Assembly: GCA_013339895.1 (NCBI GenBank)
Contig: JABACO010000008.1
Location: forward strand, 4,290,244 to 4,354,243
Direction of reading: 5' to 3'
Length of the DNA stretch: 64,000 nt
Source of the DNA: Ephydatia muelleri
Lineage: Eukaryota > Porifera > Demospongiae > Spongillida > Spongillidae
Part shown: positions 43,368-58,300 of the stretch, piece by piece
Layout of the letters: each line of letters opens with the position of its first letter
Numbering within the stretch: the first letter of the stretch is position 1
Position numbers and translations under genes: made by a program
Notes under the pieces: model-generated
What the model was told of the DNA's origin: nothing
Databases searched by the model: none
Seen by the model: only the letters and a program-made list of their open reading frames with translations

Positions 43368-46300
43368 CTGCCAGAAGAGAAAAGGGAATGTGCATGAATA
43401 ATTCCAATTATTAATGGCATATGGTGAGTACATTGCAATTGCACGCAAATATGAACTATTTTTACGAAAGAACTTGAGATATCATTCTCTAACTTATACG
43501 ATACAGGTTATTTATATACCCACAACAACCTGGTTCGATAATTCAATTCAAAACATGAATTTATATATTTTGTAACATACCTAAAGCCGGTTGTTTTACT
43601 GAGAACCAAACAGTGTGCTTCCTGGTCAAGCTCATGGTCATTGGACAATGGGAACATGATGCTTTGTTTACATTTTTTGCACGAGGTACTATAGCTACAG
43701 CTCTGCATGACTCACTGGAGCAGATAAAACCATACTTCAAGTCCTCCCAACCACTGTAGTGGAGCACTGCAGAACCTCTCTTTATGCCTTCACAAATGAG
43801 TTGTTTAATTTCAAGACATGCTTCACAGCAGTCCTCTACCTTGCTCCAGCCTTCTTCCTGATTAAGGTGTACCTCAATGTAGATAACCGAATCAATAATG
43901 GTGAATTGAGTAAGAGATTCATCACTTTTAAATGAGACACAATCTCTATATAAGCAAACTGGGACCTTCTTGTCTTCCACTAAAGAACACTTCGTCAGTA
44001 AGAAAGCCACTAAGCAACTGAATAATCCACATGGTACAACTGCATTAGGAAAACAGATTAAGAGTGGATCAACTAGTTGACTCTTGGACCAACAGATCTT
44101 TTTACCACCAATCGGATCTACAAGAGCTGGCATCAGGAAGTCACCACCTTTCAAGTCTACCATAATAAAGAGATGACACATCAGTGCAGTAAAATGCTCC
44201 ACTGTAAAAACACCTTCCATGAAATGCTTTTTAAAGTGGTCATGCAAAAGCAAGTCATGACTGACAATTGCATGGTTTTTAAATTTGGAGCGCCAAATGC
44301 CTTTTATACCTTCATCATTACTCAGTTCAGCAAGGTTATGCTTACATTGAACTAGATCTGTGATGATCTTGAGTATGACCTGAGGATCTGAGATCACTAC
44401 ATTACTAAGCTCAGTTATTTTATGGTACCACAGAAAGATATTGTATTTGACCATGTGCTGCAGAGCAGCTTCCAAGCCTCGCTCATCTATACCTAACCTC
44501 TGCGCTAGCTCACGACACCTACTCAGGCTTAAAACACCCTGCACAGCAGACCTTGTTATCTGCATCTCCAGAACAAACCACTTCATGGGAAGAGGAGGAG
44601 AGGAAGCATCATTAATGCAGTGACCCACAATTGCTTGTCTAAGATGATTTGCAACACCTTGGTCATTCAAATCTGGTTTAAACCCATTAACATCCCAAAT
44701 TACCTCACTCTCATTTTTTTCCACTAGGCATTCTGGTGGTACAATTTGTCTAATTATTATATCCTTGTCTTTCTTCTTCTCCAAACATTCATTCTCCTTA
44801 TCCCTGTGTGTGCCCACTACAAACACCTGAGGATGGACATCTCCAGTGTATGTGGCCCTCACACACTGATGTAGAACTTGATTGTGTGAGGATGGGGACT
44901 GGTATGGTTCCCCCAAGGGTTTGCAGTCCTGCCCATAGAAATGGATCATAGGATGGTGGTCTAAGGGTTCTGAGAGGTTTACAGCATAAAGGATTGCAGA
45001 CAAATCTTGAACAAATGCTGGTAGGAGCTCATGAAACTGAGGTTGACCACCACTATCTATGAAGTGAACCAATTTCACATTCAGTTCTTTCCAATCTAAT
45101 ATTTTGCTTTTAAACACCTCAATAATAAGACTATCTATCTCCTGAATGGCTGGGTCGTAGAGAGGCTTATTCTCTGAGGCTACCTGCAAATTGTTGGGGG
45201 GAGATGTTGTGGGCACATGATGGCTATGGGATTCTGTGCTGCCACGCACATATTCATGTATTGATACTCGTGGCATTGTTGGAGCTGGAGGAGGTGTGGC
45301 AGGAGGTGAAGCATTCACCTGGTAGGCACTTGCAATGACTTTCATTAGTTTGGTTTCATCCAAAACCTCCCACATTCCTGTATCTCCCTCAACAACACTA
45401 GCTAGTATGGAGCTGACAGAGCCCACCAAAGCCTGAATGGGATTATCAGCCAGTCCTGTGCTGACTCGACCAATTGGTCCATCTATATTCTGGGGTAGTT
45501 CTAGCAGGAGCCTCTTCAGGCATGTCTTCCCTACACCTGCTATTCCAAGCACTAGGCATTTGATAATAGACAGTTTCACTGAGCCAAACTTCAGGGCTTC
45601 TTCGTACAACTGCTTTGCCACTGTGAGGAAAATTACAAATGAATCAAATGGTCAAGGTGTGTGACAACATTGCAATATGCAAAATTACACATTGCTTGCA
45701 AGTTGCGCTGTATTTGTATGCATCAATCATGGCCCTGATAATCAATCCAGCTTACCAATATGCATGGATTGTCACAGAGACATGTATTTAGGATAGTTTC
45801 CATTAGCCACAAATATTTTTATTTACACAAAATCCTACCTCATTTAAAACTACGATGTACGTCAATCGTTTTAAAGTGGAGTTGATATGATGATGACTAG
45901 ATCAATTTCTTTATTTGCGCCAATTTGCAAGTACTGGCACATATTTTCGGTGTTTTCGTTATAAAATGTGATTGAGCATCAGCTACTTTGTATTCATTAA
46001 TCACTTTTTGCTACATCACCGTGCATCGCTTAGACAGCTTACGATGAAGCTAGTTTTTGTTGTTGTTATCAATATAGATAAGCATAGAAGCCAAAGGAAT
46101 TAATGCTTGATTCAATGCTATGTTAATTTGAACCAAAAATGGTGCGTAATGATGTGACATATATCTTCTAACGCTTTTTTTTAAAATGTAGATAGAAATC
46201 TAAACCATTTCCTGATTTAAAATAGCACCTGTAAGTTGTTTCATGTGTAGCAGTGGCTAAAGAGTACACAGTAGAATGTGTAGGGTCATTCCATGACTAA

Positions 46301-49300
46301 TCAACAAGCTTTTTGCCACCATGGCTTCGGATTTGGGTGATTATTAATTTATGAATTAGTCCATTGGTTTTCTTTACTGCTGGTTGCATGGGCAGAGAGG
46401 CTTAAACGTATTTAGAAGATATGCTGTCAAACCATATCCCACTGTCATGAGTTGGCTTCAGTGTCGCCATAGATTTTCCACATGCTCCTCGTTTAATCAA
46501 TGTGTATGCGAACACACAACCTGACCTCGCCTGTGCTGAAAGCAGGATACATTTCTACATTTGTGATGCTTATTGCTGTCTATAATACTTGTATATTTTG
46601 CTTTCACAAATGTAATATTAATATTGCACAATTGCAAATAAAACACAAAACTTAAATAGTTTATTTCTCCAAAACGTTATTCTGACAGCAATAAGTAGGC
46701 TATGGTCACGTGAGCAAATCAGAGTAGAATCTATTTAAATATATACTTTTAGCGCTGTGCTCAGTTCTGGACCCTTAGCCATCATATACAATTCATTAAA
46801 TCCACTAGAACCCTTATAAAATACTTGGTGCACATGAATACTGTCGATGGCTGCACCAATTTGATAATTGTGCTGACATCTTGTAATGTAATTTTACAGT
46901 GTATGCAATATGAACTTAATAGACTGTACTGTACACATGATTATAAATTTTACAGTGATGGTGTATAAAATTAATATAAATAATTAAGCTTTGCATGAAA
47001 AAAGTATATACTTTGGGTTTTTTAATTCGACAAGGATACAATACTCCAAAATAATTACTGTACGATAGAAACTGTACATATACAATATCCACATGGCATG
47101 TTCAACATACCTGTTGCTTGTGTTTCATGATCCAAAGAAATTTCATCATCATCCTGGTCATCAGATTCTGATTGAAAACCATCAAAGGTAACTTCAAAGC
47201 AGTATTGACATGGTATATCCAACGTACGTGGTGTTTGTGTTTCATCATTCAAAACAATTTGGTCATCATCCAGGTCTGATTGAAAATCATCAAAATTGAC
47301 TTCAAAAGCAGTATCATTGTTCATAGTGTCCTCTACATCTCTGGTCTGTCCAAAGAATTATGTCAAATGTTAGCAAATATTTCAAAAGGATACTCACCAC
47401 CTTATCTGAATCTGAAAGAGAGAGAACATAGCAAATACAATTAGTACATGACAAAACCTTATCACAACTGACTCTAATTGCACTGCATTAGTTCCGATCA
47501 ACATGAGGTAGTACAGTAATTTGTAACAGTTAAGAGTAAAGTATATGATTTGAGTCTGTAGTTGATTAAGAAACAAAAGACAGTAAGAATGCCTGAACAA
47601 TATAAATAATAAGTGTTAAATTAATTAAAGCATACATTAAGTATGAGAAATCAAAAGGAAACTTTTTTATATTACAGACCTACTCATCCCTTCAATACTT
47701 AATTACAGCATTAATTCCATATCAATGTCATTAGACTACTGTACCACAGAGAGTAGCAAATTGTAACTAAAGATAAAATTCGGCATCATGTTCAGTATTG
47801 TATAGTTATAGAATTCATTATACATGCACATGTACATTTTGGATTCTAACTTACCTAGATTCCATGCTAAAGAAGTCAATTCTTGAGCAACAGCAGTTCT
47901 ACCCTGCATGACTGCAAAGTAGCTAGGAGCAACACTACCCTAAAAACATGTGGAGTGGTGTGATTGTAATACTGATTATATACTATTGTCAATCAAAGTA
48001 GCATGCTATTCCCACCCACTACAATGGTATAGCAGAGAATTATTCTAGAGCATCATGCTATTAGCAAGTAATTGTGGATAATCATGCTATGAGTATAAAA
48101 TATACATAGACGTACATGCAGTGAATTAAGTTGTATTGAAATATTAAACAATCTATGTCCACAACAGAATTAGAGAATATGCTAATTTATTTACCGTAGT
48201 GACATAAAACCTGCTTCTTCAAATGACGGACATTCAAATTGAAACTATGTAGTGAACTATAGTTCTGTTAGTTGTAGCTACATGTAGATAAAATAATGTA
48301 GAAGCAAATAACAGTACTACCAATTAACAATGATGAACTCGCCTTATGAACTCGAGTGGTGAGTAATTTAATTTCTTCAAACCGTACAGATGTCGCATAA
48401 CTCAATCATTAATGAATTGAAATATTCTTTAATATGGAATTATCTCACAATGTTTTTTAACTAAATAGTACCTCTTGCACTAAGTCAAATTTGAATATTC
48501 CACCTTCACACAGTGTGTTCCTGCATTTCTATGTAATGGTCTGAGTTCGATATTATTTGAAACCATGACATAAGTGTTTGGGCTTTTTATGCCACTGGTC
48601 TGTTATGTAACATGCATGGAAGAGCTTGCCTATAGTCCTTGGGGTGGCTCCGTATCAATTCAAACCTTCTGGGGCACTTGTCAGAATTGTGAACTGATGA
48701 AAAAGATGGTGAGGAACCACTAGGCAGTAATGGTAATACTTCCTGGTGCCTATGTGGCAAATGCAGCACTCTACCCAGTGTCTACATGCATGTTGCATAT
48801 TTAGGTGACACGCTTTTTACGGCAAAGGCCGGAATTGCATTACTGTCCATTCCGAATTCACGGCTTCAAGTAGCTTGTTCTTTGTATAGTTTGCATGGTG
48901 GCCATGATGCATGAGAATAGGCCTACCACTCGATTAGCGCCAATTCAGAACAGTACATATATTTGTAAACCTATACACTACAGTGTATTTCTTAGCTCCT
49001 ATCACCATGCAGCATACCATGAGTTCATCTATGTACAAAAACGTGCAAGAAGAATGGTGCAGACTAGCCCCATCCCTGGACTAATGGTCAAACTGTAATG
49101 TAGACCACAGATATCATAAGACCCACCACAATTGTTTCACAATTGATATTACCCTGCGTTGCATATCTGAAGGCTTAAAACTCTTGTTTTTGCAAATGTA
49201 CAACAGTAGATGGTGTGCAAAATTAACTTGGTTGTTCTGCGTGAATGTTATTGCCACTGACAAGCTTTTACCCTCACCTCATCTTTTGCATTTAAATCAG

Positions 49301-52300
49301 CACCAGCAGCAATCAAAGCTCTTGCAGTCTCAACATTACCAGCCACATGGAGTGCAGTACGTCCAAGCTGTAGTAACACATAATGAATTATATTATGTGT
49401 ACATATCAGATCAAGATAATTATTACAATAAACCAACAAATACAGAATTCACTAGAAAGACTTTATTGACTATTTTGAAGAAAATCTTGTTTATGGATGC
49501 CTATGTTTTTGTTCTCAACACATACATGCACCAAATAAACTGTTTGTTTATGCATAAACACGGATACAGTATGTGCACACAGAATGTACATAGTTTATCA
49601 CATGTATTCCAGGCTTTTGTTATTAGTACAGGTGGAAGGAATGATGTATTTAGGTCTCAATACTGTGCCATTCAAGCAAAGCTGCTTTCCTCCTAAATGG
49701 ATGTTAATGAGCCATGTACATGTACATGTATGCAGGGCATTAGGCCAGCGTACATCGTTTCTAACATGATGGACAGTGTACATTTTAATGCATCTTAATG
49801 GAGCACATTATTTCTAGCCACAAAAGATACATAACGTTTCACAAGCTTATTCTTGACAAGATGTAGATGCACATACAAAGTAAGTAAGCATTATGCACAA
49901 TACTACTTACTATATCACGTGAATTCACATCTGCACCTTCATTAAGAAGCTTCTGTACTATCGATGTGTCCCCATCTTCACTTGCAGCTCTCAACAAAGC
50001 CCCTTGTGACTTGCATTCCAACAATAGATTTGGGTGGTAGTTGATTGTTGCAAGGTCCACTGCGGTGTGTCCATTCTGCAAATGCAAAACTAAGATCCAA
50101 AACTTCATGACTTTATAAAAATATTTAAAATCTGTGACAGCATTCGAGGAATTATATTATGATGTGACGGTAAATCTATGCTGCAATATAAAGGTCCATG
50201 CGCTTTATCATCTGTGCTTTTGAAGCAATGTTTTCCTCGGATTTCATCACTGTTTACAGTATCAATGTTATGATTTTTTCGATTCACTACCGAGTTGATA
50301 TGTTCTCACCGTGATCAGTTTCTATTCGATTTGAACCACAACAACTTTCAGCATCTTTTTTCTGTGTTCCATTCATGCATGAGCTACATTTTATTAATAA
50401 CTTTTTTTAACCCATTTAGCTGTTTTAATTTAAACCCGGATGTTTTGCTTATACACCATTAAAAGATGACCACCAGTACATCCATGGAGAACACCTTGGA
50501 GCATATTGAAGCACAACAGGCTTAGGGTCCTAACTGACATAACAAAGTTAGACATTCTCATCGCATAGTACTCAATGCAAGCCAAAGTTGCGTAGGAACA
50601 ATTAAGTAATTTGGGACAGCTGCACAAGCATACGCTCAGCTCCTTAGACTTAGGAACATGCTGGTGTTTAGGATGGTTATTGGCAGGTGGCATGGCTAGA
50701 GAAACCAACTGCTCATGGTGCCAATTCCATTGAGAACATCACGATAGACCACTATTTTGGTTGGACAGCCATGTATAGTATCCATGGATGATTAACAATG
50801 TGCTTTACATATACCAGTTAATTGTAGGCTTCTGCCCCGGATTATAGTCAATTGTTCTTTCGCATCTTCGGCTTGCATTCAGTTGTATGTGACAAGAATG
50901 TTTATATAACTATTGTTCCTTAGTTAGGGCCCGTGGAATTTTGCTCTTCAGTACTGCAATCATTGTCTCCAAGGTGGAAGGAGCCATCTTGTAAAAACAA
51001 GGAGTGGTTAAGTGAAACATTCAGGTCTAAAATATCTTAACTTTTTTCATATGTATTCATTGCTGGTTTTGCAACCGTGTGTTGACTCAAACCATGTTAA
51101 AAGGGGAAAAATTAAGAAACATGTCGTTCAAGAATGGAACACAGAAGAAAAAGATTGTTATGGATGGCATCAAATCACATTGAAACTGACTATGGTGGGA
51201 AAAAAATCAACGCGGTACCAAATTGAGTCCAAAATATTACATTTGAAACAAGAAACCGTGTTATCAAATTAAACCCTAGACAGTGGTAACATCCGGAAAT
51301 AAACATTACTCCAGTATCACAGATGAAAAACTGCTGTGGCCCACCCACTCAACAAACTGGTTTGAGCTGCTACTAATAATTATTGTTAATCAATTGCTCA
51401 TACAGTCCAGGGGGTCACATAGTTGGGAAGTTCTACCCTTCCCCACCCTCTGCCTCTCCTCAGAGTCAAGGGAGAACCTGAAGGATCTCAAACTGCACAT
51501 TCACCATACTCAGTGCGGTCAGTGGAGTTTCCTCCAAACATCTCTGGCAACTTTACGATTGACTCCACCACTCACAATTTGACATGGTGTCTGCTGCCCT
51601 GGAGACTGATCACACCCCCCTATCACCTCTTCTGCCCGGTACACTCTGTCTGCATGTTCACCAGGTGCCTCCAGAAGCTGTTCAAGCAAATTGACATCAC
51701 CATTTGTCCCACTAAGATTTTTTTATCACCCAGCCAATAGACTCTAGAAGGAGTGCTTCAACTCCATGGTGTACACTGCCCGGTCACCCTGCTCATGTAT
51801 GTCTCCAACTTCCTCTCCACGTTCACCAACATCACCAACAGCCTGGCCTGCATCACCCACAGCTTCAAGAACATGAGGGTGTTGGCCACAGTCGTTATTA
51901 CTATATTGTTGGCTTGCACTTCATAGAGCCTACTTCAGCCTGACCACCACCTCCTCCACCACGACCTGGGAGACCCTGGCCATCCCCACCCATTCAATGA
52001 CCTCAACACCACAAATCTGATCCTAGACCTTACCACCCGTGCTTTTTCCTTCATATCCAAGGAGAGGTTCAACAGCTGCCTCTACCCCTCCTCCCTCCTT
52101 AAGCCCACAGTGGAGGTCATCGGCAGTACCGCAGGATGATTTGCAACATTCTGGAGCTCCTCCTCATTCTAGCAACTTACTGCAAGTAGCAGAGGGGCGA
52201 GATATTTGAGTTTCGGGAGGAGTCGATCTAGGACCAGAACAACCTCATGATGATTAGGAACCTAGATCAGGAGATTAAAAAAATGCTTCCAGTTAACAAC

Positions 52301-55300
52301 ATGGATTCTGAGAGGGCTGTTGTCTATGTGAACTATGGTCTGAATAGCAGGGGAACTCAGGAGAGAATGGCTGTCAGTTCATCTCTGGTCAAGGCCAAGG
52401 CTGCGGACTTGATAGGTGACTAAAGATTAAGAGGAGGAGCTGTACCTAAGATACTGAAGGAGTGGGAGAAGAAGCAAGTTGACCTCAAAACATCAGGCAT
52501 GGACGACGAGGAGATATTGCCAAAGACAAACAGAGAAACCCTAACCTGGCAATCCTCACTAAGCTGGGCGGACGCTTCACAAAGCTTGAGCAGATAGAAG
52601 AGTTCCTGGAAGAATCCAGCTATGATGACATCTCCATGAAAAAGAAACACTATGTTGAGGTAAGACATGCTAAGAATTCCTCTCTTTCACAACATTTGTG
52701 ATGTATTAAGGCTGAAAAGGAAGGTAGGAATTTCCCTACTCTCAGCCTGCCTCAGCAAGATCACCTGCACTGCCATTGACATGCAGTACAGTGACATTCA
52801 GAAAGTTCTCAGCAAGATTAACAAGGATTAGGTCTTCTATTGTGACAGAATTGGAAAGATAAAATGTTTTCATTGTCTCAATAAAATAATGAATTGGTTT
52901 TATGAAAATGATGTACAATTTCAAAATAAAAAGCAGATCTATGTTTTATATATGCTACCACAACAGTATCAGGTTATGGAAAATTCCGGCATAGTTAAGT
53001 CCCCCCCCCCCCTCCCCCCCTTCTACTTACATGTACAGTCTGGTACAAGACTAAAATTGTGTCTGGATGCTTAAAGGTCAAGACAACAGTTTTACATTGA
53101 TTGTATCTGCATAGGAATGAGCAACCTGATGAGCAGTATTAGCTACTAGCAATCTATTCTGAAAAAAAAAGGGGTACAGTTGCAAGCAACTAGATCGACC
53201 GGCTGTCTTTGACGACACAGCATGCCTCAACCATATAACCTGCAAAATGTGGAAACGAGTACATGTATCTTCATCCAAAGGAGTACTTACTTTATTGTAT
53301 GCAATGCAATATTGGGCAAAACTCACTACTGTACAGACAACTTTTAGTGCACATTGGCATCAATGCATATTACTTCTACAAAAACGAATACTAGCATACA
53401 TATACTACATGTAACTGTATATTAAGCACAGTATACATTCAGCGAATTAATGTTAGTACCACCAATTTTCTGGTTAATACAAATATGTACTGTACACAAA
53501 CAATAGTTACTAACCACATCTTTAGCATTGACATCAGCTCCTCTCTCATGTAGAGCAAAATATACAGCTGTGTGGCCATACTTTGATGACAGGAGCAGTG
53601 CAGTACTCTGATCCTACATGTTACAGCACAAGATCATAATGCCAAACAGGATACAACCTTTAGCTCACAATTGGATTCCAAAGCATTATGGTCATTGAAA
53701 GCACAACATGTGCATGTACATCCTATGTACACTGCATGCGAAATACAAAATCACCAACAAGAAACTAAACTGGACTTACTATTTATAAATCTTCTATAAT
53801 TGAAGTGGTTGGTAACAACTGCTGTAGGCATCTATATTAGAACATCTAACTACTGTAGTTCTATAGCAAACAGTTGACATGATCAGTCAATCGCTGTGTT
53901 TAAGATTACGTACATATAAAGTACACTATATTTTAACTCTATCATGGGAAACAGAGCAATAGTGTGCCGCAGATGTTATACTAAAACCACTCTGTTTATC
54001 TAAACAGTTAACACTTTGCAGTCAACAACATATATCGATCAGTTGTTTCTTGGTCATATGGTGTAAGTTGTTTGCTAACTACGTTTTCCTGCAACGCGCA
54101 ACAGTTTTAGTTTTGCACAACATGTGTACCGTCATAATTGGCTTTGCCCGCAAAAGAGTTTATTCAGATTGGATAGCCAATGTTGTATAATTAGTATGGA
54201 GCACAGTTGAACCTTATATGCATCCTTTAATATACACTGTAAAAACTCAAGTCCACAACCAATGGCACATTGTCATTCAAATGTAAGAAGTGATAAAGTT
54301 TCTGATTTAAAGTGTTTATTGGTGCAAAGGAACTAAACTTTATAACCTACAGTACATGTGTTTAAACTGTGTGTTATTGTTCATTTAATAACTGGCATTT
54401 GTCTTGATTTGATGTAGCAAAGGATCCATTAGCTTTTATCAGGGGGGATTTTGGTTGAGTTTAGAGTTTGCATATGAGTAAAATACAGTGTACAACACAT
54501 TTTTGGATGCTATTAGTTTCAAGTTCTCTGTTGGTAATGAAGCTCTTGACAGCTGCGTCATATTGGTTTTGAAATATCATTATATTTGTTCCTATTTACA
54601 TGGTACAACTGACATTTATGTGCTAATAAAAGAGCCTATGTATTTTAGATTTTTGTTTATCTTGGAGGTTGCATAGGAACAAAATGAAAGCTCTTTACCT
54701 CTAGAACACTGCATGGATATAGCTGATCAAAATTGTTAAACTGAAGGGCAGAGTTGATGTACCAATGTCCAATAATATTAATGACATCAATTATTGAGCC
54801 ATGCAGAATTAAGGGATAAGAACAAAATTTGTAGTAAAAGAAAAAATACACGTACAACACATGGCATAACCATGATGCTGGACTGGGCTGTGTGGTGACC
54901 ACTCTGGTGGTAGAGCATGTGTTGTGGCCTGCTGGTGCTTATGGGAGTGGGTCAGAAGGCATGTGGTAACCAACGAAGGGTTGGGGGAGGGAGAGGAGGG
55001 TGGAGATAGATCAACAAAATTCAGATTATGCCCGTGATTGTGGAGTCTGATTATGGTGTTTATGGAGTTGTAGCTTCTTCATCATTGTTGGGATCAGAGT
55101 TGTTCTAGGTGGTTGGTGGGGAGGTGTTGTTGCATCTGCTCTAGTGAGACATTACAATTATGCTCATGTGCATGATTGTGCAACTAGCATGTGTGTGATA
55201 TTGTGATTTTGATAGTCTTTGATGTATCTGAAGCATCGGTATTGGTGAACACAATAGAGGCAATGAGGGTGGGATGTCAGAAGCTGGGAGACAGTACGTT

Positions 55301-58300
55301 TATGGAAACCTGGGAAAGATTGAAGAATATGATGGAGCGATAGAGGATTGGACTACTTACAGGGAGCGACTGGAGATATACACTGTATTGTACCTCGATG
55401 CACACGAGGTGACATAAGTGAAGAGGAGAGATTTGTTCCTCACGTGTATATGTAAAACAAATGGTCTATGAGCACTCATCGCTCCTGACAAACCAAGCAA
55501 TACGCCGTACACCAAATTATCTGAAGTAGTAATGAAACACTTAGCACCAGGGAAGATAGACATTGCAGAGAGATTCAGATGTCATATAAGAGAGATCAGA
55601 AGAAAGGGGAGCTGATTAGGAAGTAGTTGACAGCGTTGCAGAGATGTACCGATCACTGTGCTTTGAAATACTATTGGAAAATGCACTCAGGGATCATCAG
55701 GTTTGTGGGATGAAAGATGAGGCTGTGCAGAAAATGATAACTTTGACATTCAGAAGTGTAGACAGAAATTGAATTCTGTGGACTAGGATAGATGCCAGTA
55801 GTGTTTTTAAAACAACAGCAGACAAGATACAAGCAAATAAACGCCCCTCTACCCACTGATATAGCGCGTGCAGCTGCGATCCATTTTTGTGATCGTAAAC
55901 TACTACAACAGGTTTCTAACCAATTTATCTACAAAGTAATGGCACCACTGCGGAATTGTTACGAAAGGACACAATGGAAATTGACCAAGAGTTGTCACGA
56001 AGCATTCAATGTGTAAAGGACGTGATCGCATCAGCTGTTGTGCAGATATTACGAAGTACATGTATGATCTAGAAGCTCCTACAGTGTACATGTATCTCTT
56101 TAATATGTGATGCCAGCTTGTATGGTTTAGGAGCTGTTTTATCACATGTTGATAAAGACGGTCATCACAGACCAATAACCTTTGTATCCCTAACACTGAC
56201 TCCCACATATTCTTTGGCATTATTAGGGTATCATTAGTACTTTTATTGGCATCGGTTCAATCTGGTGATAGACCACCCAACCACTGAGAATGGTTGAATA
56301 AAATAGGAGGAGATGTAAAGTATTCAAACCATTAGATATATTAGAATTATGCTCATGTGATTGTGCATGTTAGTGTGTGTGTAATCTTGTGGTTTTGATG
56401 GTCTTTGATGCATCTCATAGCATCGGTATTGGTAAACACAATATACATACACACATGTGAGACTAGTAAGTTTGGTGTAGTACCATCGTTGCCATGATGA
56501 TGGAAGTGAACACCTTTTATATAATAACTGGAACCATAGTCTGGGGACAAACTGGTTAGGGAATAGGGACTACACTAACTACACTGTTGATGTGTTTCAT
56601 CATACATGTACTATGTTGTCCATAGTCATTAGTCTACAATAACATTAATTGTGATCTCATTCACAAACCATTTGACTCTAAAACATTTGTTTAGGTCTAT
56701 GTGCTGTTCTACATGTACATGTAGCAGCTAAGAAAGTTCGATGTAGGATTCACTTCAAGGCACCACCTAAAATACTATGAAGAACAATTACAAGTTCATG
56801 TATAGATTATCAAGCAGGGTGCAGACACATCACTATTTGTTCAATTCAATGCACTAGCTGAACGCAGCAAAGATGTCCATTTCTTAAGTGTTTTGTATTG
56901 CCATACTACATGTACAAGCCTCATGACCTAACCTTATCCCTGGCATTGATATCAGCTCCTCTCTCCAGTAGAGCTACCACAGTATCTGTGTGGCCATTCT
57001 TTGATGAGATGTGAAGTGCAGTTTGTCCATCCTGTATCATTAAAGGATGGATCACATGGCATCAAATAGAAGATGAGTGATATTCTACACATACATGTAG
57101 CCTGGACATACATGTACATGTACACTGCATGTGCCACAAAACTGCATTACATACACTGCACATGTGTTTCATGATACATGTACTATGTTGTTCCATAGTC
57201 ATAAGTGTCTTTTATGTACCCATTCACCAACCACATGATCTCAGGTCAAATTGATTTATTTCAATGGCTCCACTTGCAATGATAACTGAAACACATGTAC
57301 ATGTAATATTAATTACTCATCCTTATATGCAAACATTGTGCCGACACCTGAGGTCATCAAGTGACACATTATGCATCTGTTGCTAAATATAGTACTGTAC
57401 ACACAAGCTGAATGAAAAATCACATGTGAAAAGACATCTGTTACTTAGACGTCACTTGTACAACACAAGCCTCATGACCTAACCTTATCCCTGGCATTGA
57501 TATCAGCTCCTCTCTCCCGTAGAGCTACTACGGTATCTGTGTGGCCATTCTTTGATGAGATGTGAAGTGCAGTTTGTCCAGCCTACAATAAAAGCAAATA
57601 CATGTATTATGTATTTAATTATTCTCAATGCAATAAATATATTATAATACACACAGCAATGAGATAAATAATTAATGGTATTTATAAATTGCCTATTTAA
57701 ATTGTTCATTCTACAGTGTGTAGTAAGGTCGACTGAGCAAATACATGCCATAAGTACATATACATTTGGTGCAGTTACTAAAATGTCTGGATGGGAGTTA
57801 CAAATTTATGATATCTGCTTGCAAAATGACTTGGACTAGGCCCTTGTGTGTTGTGGCTCACATTGGCAAAGGGTTGCCAGATGGGAAGTCGACAGAGCAG
57901 TGAATAATTCTAAAGCACATTACCATGTCAAAATAGATCCTAGGGTATTCAAGAGATGTGAGGTGGACGTTTAATAATTGGTTTGCATAACCCATGTAAG
58001 GAATATTGGCTCACTTATACTGCAATGAGCACACAATTGTTGAACATATTCTATACATTGAATGTCTCTTAAAAGCCATGAAGCTAATACTTGGGTACAT
58101 GACTAAGAAAATGATTATCCTGAGTTGGTTGGGTTACCATTAGAGTAAAACCATTCAGCAAAACACAGTTAAGAAACCTTGCATGACGATGATTAACAAT
58201 ATTTTCAGGCCTGCACCAATCAATATCTGGTTAGTTGAAGGTATACGTTTTTGTTGGAGAAGTGGATTGCCCAGTCTCAAGTTTCCAGTGGGTTCTTCTT

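Noticed and set aside
48587-48769. 60-codon minus-strand frame
   Set aside because: No domain, no splice context, and it lies inside a gene III intron.
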